From an uncultured Schlesneria sp. (GTDB lineage: Bacteria > Planctomycetota > Planctomycetia > Planctomycetales > Planctomycetaceae): DNA of 34,672 nt. Shown here in pieces: positions 31,739 to 34,672 of this stretch. Location: contig CAILLA010000261.1 in assembly GCA_903834925.1 (NCBI GenBank), positions 1 through 34,672 on the forward strand, read 5' to 3'. The stretch's first letter is position 1. Every line of letters begins with the position of its first letter. Below the pieces are notes generated by a model, which did not search any database, was not told where the DNA came from, and saw nothing but the letters and a program-made list of their open reading frames with translations. A program made the translations under genes and the position numbers.

Positions 31739-32422
31739 CGCCGTCCTGGCTGCCGGGATTTTGCCTTCGACCGAAGCGAAGAAAGAAGACAAGAAGCGAT
31801 ACTCGGAATTATTATCACAGGCGCTCGCGCAAGAAGTTGCCAGTGGACTCCGAAATGTGGGCTTTCCCAACGTAAAACCGTTCCCGGTGGCCCCGGTGAA
31901 CGAGCATTTCAAGGTGGACTCGGCCCGAAGAAGGTCGACGTCAGCTACGCTGACGAACAACACGGACTGCAACTTGCTGTATCGATCAAGACGATTACCG
32001 CGTCACCCTACGGAAAGAACCTCAAGAATCGATTCTACGACCTCTGCCCTGAAGGAATCACGCTTCACCTGCGGTTTCCCTATTCTGTAATTTGCGCTTT
32101 GTTTTGTCTGCCAAACGCTGCCAACGAAGACGTAACCGCGATTCGTAAATTGTCCACCTTCGAAAGGACGCGAAAACTCCTTTCAACAATCAGCGGCCGC
32201 CGGGAATACACGGACCCCGGCGAGAAATTTGAGAACATTGCGATGATGCTCTTCCAACCTAAAACGGAGGATGCAAGCGTTATTCCTTGGGTTCGATTGA
32301 TCGACTGTATCACAGCGCGCGAATTGACCGAACTGGAATATTTCGACTCGATTCGTCAGATCTTCAATCGCCGAAACCCTCACGCAGCGATTGGTGAAGA
32401 CGATATCGATAACAATCCGTGA
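31725..32422 (+). pseudogene. Type II restriction endonuclease broken by a single frameshift
   Basis: Frame one runs from the ATG at 31725 (MSLLDAVLAAGILPSTEAKK ... NVKPFPVAPVNE) to about 31904. The homologous continuation is in another frame from 31907: FQGGLGPKKVDVSYADEQHG, then LAVSIKTITASPYGKN, LKNRFYDLCPEGITLHLRFP, STFERTRKLL and a C-terminal RRNPH, to the TGA at 32420-32422. Reading across gives about 232 residues. GPKKVDVS and SIKT are the D...(S)xK metal-binding core of a PD-(D/E)XK nuclease family known from adenine-methylase R-M pairs. A lost base at about 31905 explains the break. Without it the product would be a frame-one protein with a foreign tail ending at 32090. A sequencing error cannot be excluded. 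Confidence 0.82.
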
Positions 32423-32611
32423 AACACGCCGCGACGTCATCCCAAGAACCAGCCAATCCTTTCTGGCTGAGGACAAATTTCGTTTGCCTTATGCAGACAA
32501 AACGCTGACACATTCAAACGCAAAACGATCTTCCTACATCGGCGTTAGAAAATTCTTACCGAAAACTCGTGGCCCGAATCCGTTCGCGGCTCTCGAAAAT
32601 GGCATCGCGGT

Positions 32612-32696
32612 AGCATCGATAATCTCATCACAGCTTTCGACGATTTGGCATCATGCACCAACACTCTGAACCTTCTGCCACTGCGAGTCAATGTTG
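32612..32696. repeat. 85-bp duplicated segment, copy 2
   Basis: Nearly identical to 28933-29017 in the same orientation. Here the sequence that follows it on the minus strand does not continue the secreted protein seen at copy 1, so only the upstream and start region is shared. Confidence 0.9.
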
Positions 32697-32756
32697 CCAG
32701 GCCCCTTCAACTCAGGCTGGCCGACGGAATTTGCACCGTTCCGCGCGTGGATAATG

Positions 32757-32800
32757 GATAAGGGGACAGGTCCCTATGTATATGGACCTATCCCCTTATC
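32757..32800. repeat. GGGGACAGGTCC hairpin
   Basis: GATAAGGGGACAGGTCC and GGACCTATCCCCTTATC form a 17-bp stem with one mismatch around a ~10-base TA-rich loop. It lies 380 bp past the restriction gene and could end transcription, but it resembles a dispersed planctomycete hairpin family (compare 33632-33674). Confidence 0.6.
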
Positions 32801-32869
32801 TCTTTCGCCCCTTATCTCTTTCGACGCGTATTTTTCCAAACAAAAAAGAGTTGTTCGCAAGGTCGGGTC

Positions 32870-33294
32870 TCATGTTCCCAAAGATGAAAGCGGAATGATC
32901 GGATAGCCGGGAAGACTCTTGATCAGCTTTTCGTCCGCAGTCAACATTTCGCAGCATTCAAGCTCGGCGGCAGCAACATACAAACAGTCATATATGCCCA
33001 CTCACATCTGTGACAAAATCGCCAAAGCGCGCGGCATCAGTGGAATTGACCGAATGAATTTCGGCGGGGTGGTCATGATGTCTGACCAAAGCACGAGACT
33101 TTGAGACTGAGTCAATCTGTTCTGTCGTTCGGCTTTTGTAAATGCGTGTCCAATTTCGATCGGAAGAATGTCAGGCGACAGAAGTTCATGCATTCCTTGC
33201 CGGAATTCGTCACGAAGTCTGTGTGCGAGAGATCAGACTCGGCTTCATTGAGTCCCCACTTAAATGCGACAGATGAATCCAGGATATATCGCAT
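32870..33294 (-). pseudogene. VapC-type PIN toxin inactivated by a frameshift and a nonsense codon
   Basis: The minus strand starts MRYILDSSVAFKWGLNEAES (ATG 33294), the usual VapC N-terminus with its first catalytic Asp. The frame is then lost near 33228-33235 and homology resumes in another frame as LRDEFRQGMHELLSPDILPI, EIGHAFTKAERQ, reaching ILSQM. A TGA follows where an Arg codon (CGA) would be expected, and after it the same frame continues VGIYDCLYVAAAELE and MLTADEKLI to a final stop at 32870-32872. YDCLYVA and TADEKLI are the conserved C-terminal PIN acidic blocks. Two independent lesions argue for real decay. The ATG sits directly after the stop of the antitoxin-like gene. Confidence 0.85.
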
Positions 33295-33501
33295 TTAACG
33301 ATCACGGAATTCACGAATGGCCGAAACCCCAATGTTAACGACGCCTTGTTCGCGCGAAATCTCAAGGCGAACTCTCGCGGCCCGTTCCTGGATGCGACGG
33401 GCAATGACCGGATCAAGCACGGTTCCGCTTAACGCAGCCTCGATCGCCGCCTCGGCGTCCGAGAGAATCTTTGGATCAATTGTGACAGTTTCCGTACTCA
33501 T
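33295..33501 (-). CDS. Putative VapB-type antitoxin, intact partner of a dead toxin
   Basis: A 68-residue protein from the ATG at 33501 (MSTETVTIDPKILSDAEAAI); a longer frame to 33579 has no support. It is acidic, with helices containing SDAEAAIEAALSGTVLDPVI and RRIQERAARVRLEI. No named family was recognised with certainty, but size, charge and position immediately before a VapC-like frame (stop TAA adjacent to the toxin ATG) fit a type II antitoxin. It would be expected to bind and neutralise the PIN toxin and repress its own promoter. With the toxin broken it is now an orphan. Confidence 0.7.
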   Translation of the reverse strand: MSTETVTIDPKILSDAEAAIEAALSGTVLDPVIARRIQERAARVRLEISREQGVVNIGVSAIREFRDR

Positions 33502-33631
33502 TCCGAAATTCTCCCTTGATTCAAAGCTGCGGTCAACGGAAATCAGAAAAATACGTTCGACTTGCCCCCGGCCCCGCACGTCTGGCGCAAGCCCGTAGGC
33601 GGATTTGGTCGCCTGTTCTGGACTCCGGGGA

Positions 33632-33674
33632 CTCCGGGAACACTGCTTTTTCGCGAAATTGCAGTGTCCCCGAG
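33632..33674. repeat. GGGAACACTGC hairpin repeat
   Basis: CTCCGGGAACACTGC and GCAGTGTCCCCGAG pair around a TTTTTCGCGAAATT centre that is itself nearly palindromic. It lies between the antitoxin and protease genes; its composition is like that of other dispersed hairpins such as 32757-32800. Confidence 0.55.
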
Positions 33675-33822
33675 GTCAGCCTGACGAGTTGCAGTTTTCA
33701 TGATGGCTGAATCCGCGGAAGAATGGCGGGAAAGTTGATGGTTGACTTCTTTGGGCCAGAACAGAGTTCGTCATTAGCCGACTTATGATGACGAATGGCG
33801 CAGGCGGACACCGACAATTGGG

Positions 33823-34185
33823 TCAGTCCAAGGTGACCAGTTTCGTGGCATAGTCAATCAATAATCGACGATTTGAGAGCAGCATTGTTCCGAGCAACGG
33901 AATTTGACCGTCATTGGCAACCACTTGCGTTCGATACTTGTGGCCGAACCATTCTAAATAGCATGAAAACGTTTCTAGCTCGACCAACTGACCGTCCGCA
34001 AGAACGGCATCCGTGGATGAGGCGCTCTTCAAGCCAAGCTTCTGAACCATGTCGCGTGGCATGACCAGCCCACCGTTAAATGCAGTGTCAATCCAAACTT
34101 CCACCATTTCATGGCTACCGGTTTTCGTTGGCGAGATAGACACTTCAATCAACGCTCTAAGCTGTCCGTCGACAATACCAATCAC
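33823..34185 (-). CDS. Clan AA (retropepsin-like) aspartic protease
   Basis: A 120-residue protein with the retropepsin active-site pattern in VEVWIDTAFNGGLVMP (Asp-Thr-Ala with following glycines) and a second hydrophobic-hydrophobic-Gly block, IPLLGTMLL, near the C-terminus, as in the small bacterial clan AA aspartic protease family (AF_0612 type). Such single-domain proteases act as dimers; natural substrates are unknown. It overlaps the preceding small gene by 4 bp (ATGA), a pairing that suggests a two-gene module. It sits in an island of decayed toxin-antitoxin and restriction genes, but its own frame is intact. Confidence 0.8.
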   Translation of the reverse strand: MIGIVDGQLRALIEVSISPTKTGSHEMVEVWIDTAFNGGLVMPRDMVQKLGLKSASSTDAVLADGQLVELETFSCYLEWFGHKYRTQVVANDGQIPLLGTMLLSNRRLLIDYATKLVTLD

Positions 34186-34436
34186 CGTTCCAATGCTCCT
34201 ATGTGGATTGCGGCGGCATGTCCGACACGGATTGTGTGGGTGGTCCGATCGGGGTATTTGTCGAGCGCTGCATTGACGGCATCATCGAAAGTCGAACCGA
34301 CAAAATAATCACCCGACTCCGGCTCGATTGCGACGTACGATCCCCAAGAATCCCGTTCGAGATCTTTACGTAATCGAGATTCGTAAAGGTCTTTCGCCTT
34401 CGCAGAGTTCGTTTTCAATCCCGCTGACATCGTCAT
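34182..34436 (-). CDS. Small conserved partner of the clan AA protease
   Basis: An 84-residue protein from the ATG at 34436 (a second ATG at 34430 is equally possible; an upstream extension to 34544 looks non-coding). It begins MTMSAGLKTNSAKAKDLYES and contains GSYVAIEPESGDYFVGSTFD, then AVNAALDKYPD and TIRVGHAAAIHIG. This pattern is familiar from small proteins encoded next to retropepsin-like genes in cyanobacteria and planctomycetes; it has no assigned function. The 4-bp overlap with the protease gene implies coupled translation. A regulator, substrate or antitoxin-like partner are all possible. Confidence 0.72.
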   Translation of the reverse strand: MTMSAGLKTNSAKAKDLYESRLRKDLERDSWGSYVAIEPESGDYFVGSTFDDAVNAALDKYPDRTTHTIRVGHAAAIHIGALER

Positions 34437-34647
34437 ACGACCTCTCAAAAGATCATCACTCACGTACTGAATTCGATTGCTGAAACGACTTCGTGAGCGT
34501 ATGCCACAATATTGTCTTAACCATCGGCTGCAATGCAAGGTCAAGGTTAATACACGGCGGTTCTGAAACCAAAAGCCATTGCGGTACAGAATTCAACGCC
34601 ACTCCCGGTGGCAAAGGACCTGCGTCCCATAAATGGTATTGCACATG

Positions 34648-34672
34648 AATTCCGACGCTGGCAGCATCGGCC
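34648..34672. repeat. Start of a second long hairpin repeat, cut by window end
   Basis: AATTCCGACGCTGGCAGCATCGG resembles the left half of the hairpin at 28173-28218 together with its AATT flank. The complementary arm would lie beyond the window. Confidence 0.5.

Larger units (their letters stand above)
32423..32869. other. Intergenic stretch with repeats
   Basis: No credible gene. It contains a CGGCGTTAGAAAATTCTTAC patch (about 32540) shared with about 29411, the second 85-bp repeat copy (32612-32696) and the hairpin at 32757-32800. The remaining sequence is unremarkable. Confidence 0.5.

Noticed and set aside
31890-31915. Programmed ribosomal frameshift in the restriction gene
   Set aside because: No slippery heptamer or obvious downstream pseudoknot was seen; a one-base loss is simpler, though not proven.
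34456-34644. Minus-strand 62-codon frame MQYHLWDAGPLPPGVALN
   Set aside because: No recognised family, no ribosome-binding site, next to a truncated repeat; may be a relic but cannot be supported.
1-34672. CRISPR array, tRNA or rRNA genes
   Set aside because: No regularly spaced short repeats with unique spacers, and no cloverleaf or rRNA-like conserved segments were noticed.

Overview
The window looks like chromosomal DNA of a planctomycete (phylum Planctomycetota), probably a Planctomycetales-type genome of moderate GC. The best evidence is the block at about 3.4-11.6 kb: two tandem pairs of PSCyt/PSD1 (DUF1549/DUF1553) cytochrome-like proteins and DUF1501 proteins, families greatly expanded in that phylum. 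An isolated H4MPT/methanofuran-type C1-pathway gene, a Tat-exported alpha/beta hydrolase and a dense set of dispersed intergenic repeats agree with this. No rRNA, tRNA or CRISPR array was seen. The assignment is inference from gene families; no search was run.

Layout. (1) 1-3.37 kb: a truncated VapC-like PIN toxin gene on the minus strand, then an Rpn/PDDEXK nuclease gene lying between two directly repeated ~230-bp sequences, with a 158-bp inverted repeat against its 3' end; the rest is repeat-rich and non-coding. (2) 3.37-11.6 kb: one tightly packed four-gene operon, cytochrome-like/DUF1501/cytochrome-like/DUF1501, with all junctions overlapping or only a few bases apart. (3) 11.7-13.9 kb: a convergent secreted alpha/beta hydrolase. 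(4) 14-17.8 kb: a methyl-cycle block, with metF and rlmN overlapping on the minus strand and ahcY divergent on the plus strand behind a hairpin-rich leader; a strong hairpin follows ahcY. (5) 18-20 kb: a minus-strand pair, an exported protein with an STN-like C-terminus and a DUF692 (MNIO) iron oxidase, translationally coupled. (6) 20.4-26.3 kb: an MfnF-like C1-cofactor gene with two tandem leader hairpins, a PhyH-type dioxygenase, a DEAD-box RNA helicase and a lone full-length hypF.

(7) 26.3-34.7 kb is a decayed accessory island. About 3.7 kb holds no intact gene but many repeats: palindromic elements, inverted-repeat elements, structured hairpins, an Rpn C-terminal remnant and a truncated secreted-protein gene. 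Then comes an adenine-specific DNA methyltransferase with its restriction enzyme broken by one frameshift, followed by a VapBC-type pair whose toxin carries a frameshift plus a nonsense codon while the antitoxin stays open. The window ends with a retropepsin-like protease and its small overlapping partner.

The core genes (methyl cycle, RNA helicase, HypF, C1 cofactor) appear intact, whereas the toxic members of two addiction or defence modules are broken and their protective partners preserved. The least explained items are the MNIO/STN-like operon, the conserved-structure hairpins with a compensatory base change, and the nested repeat architecture around the Rpn nuclease.
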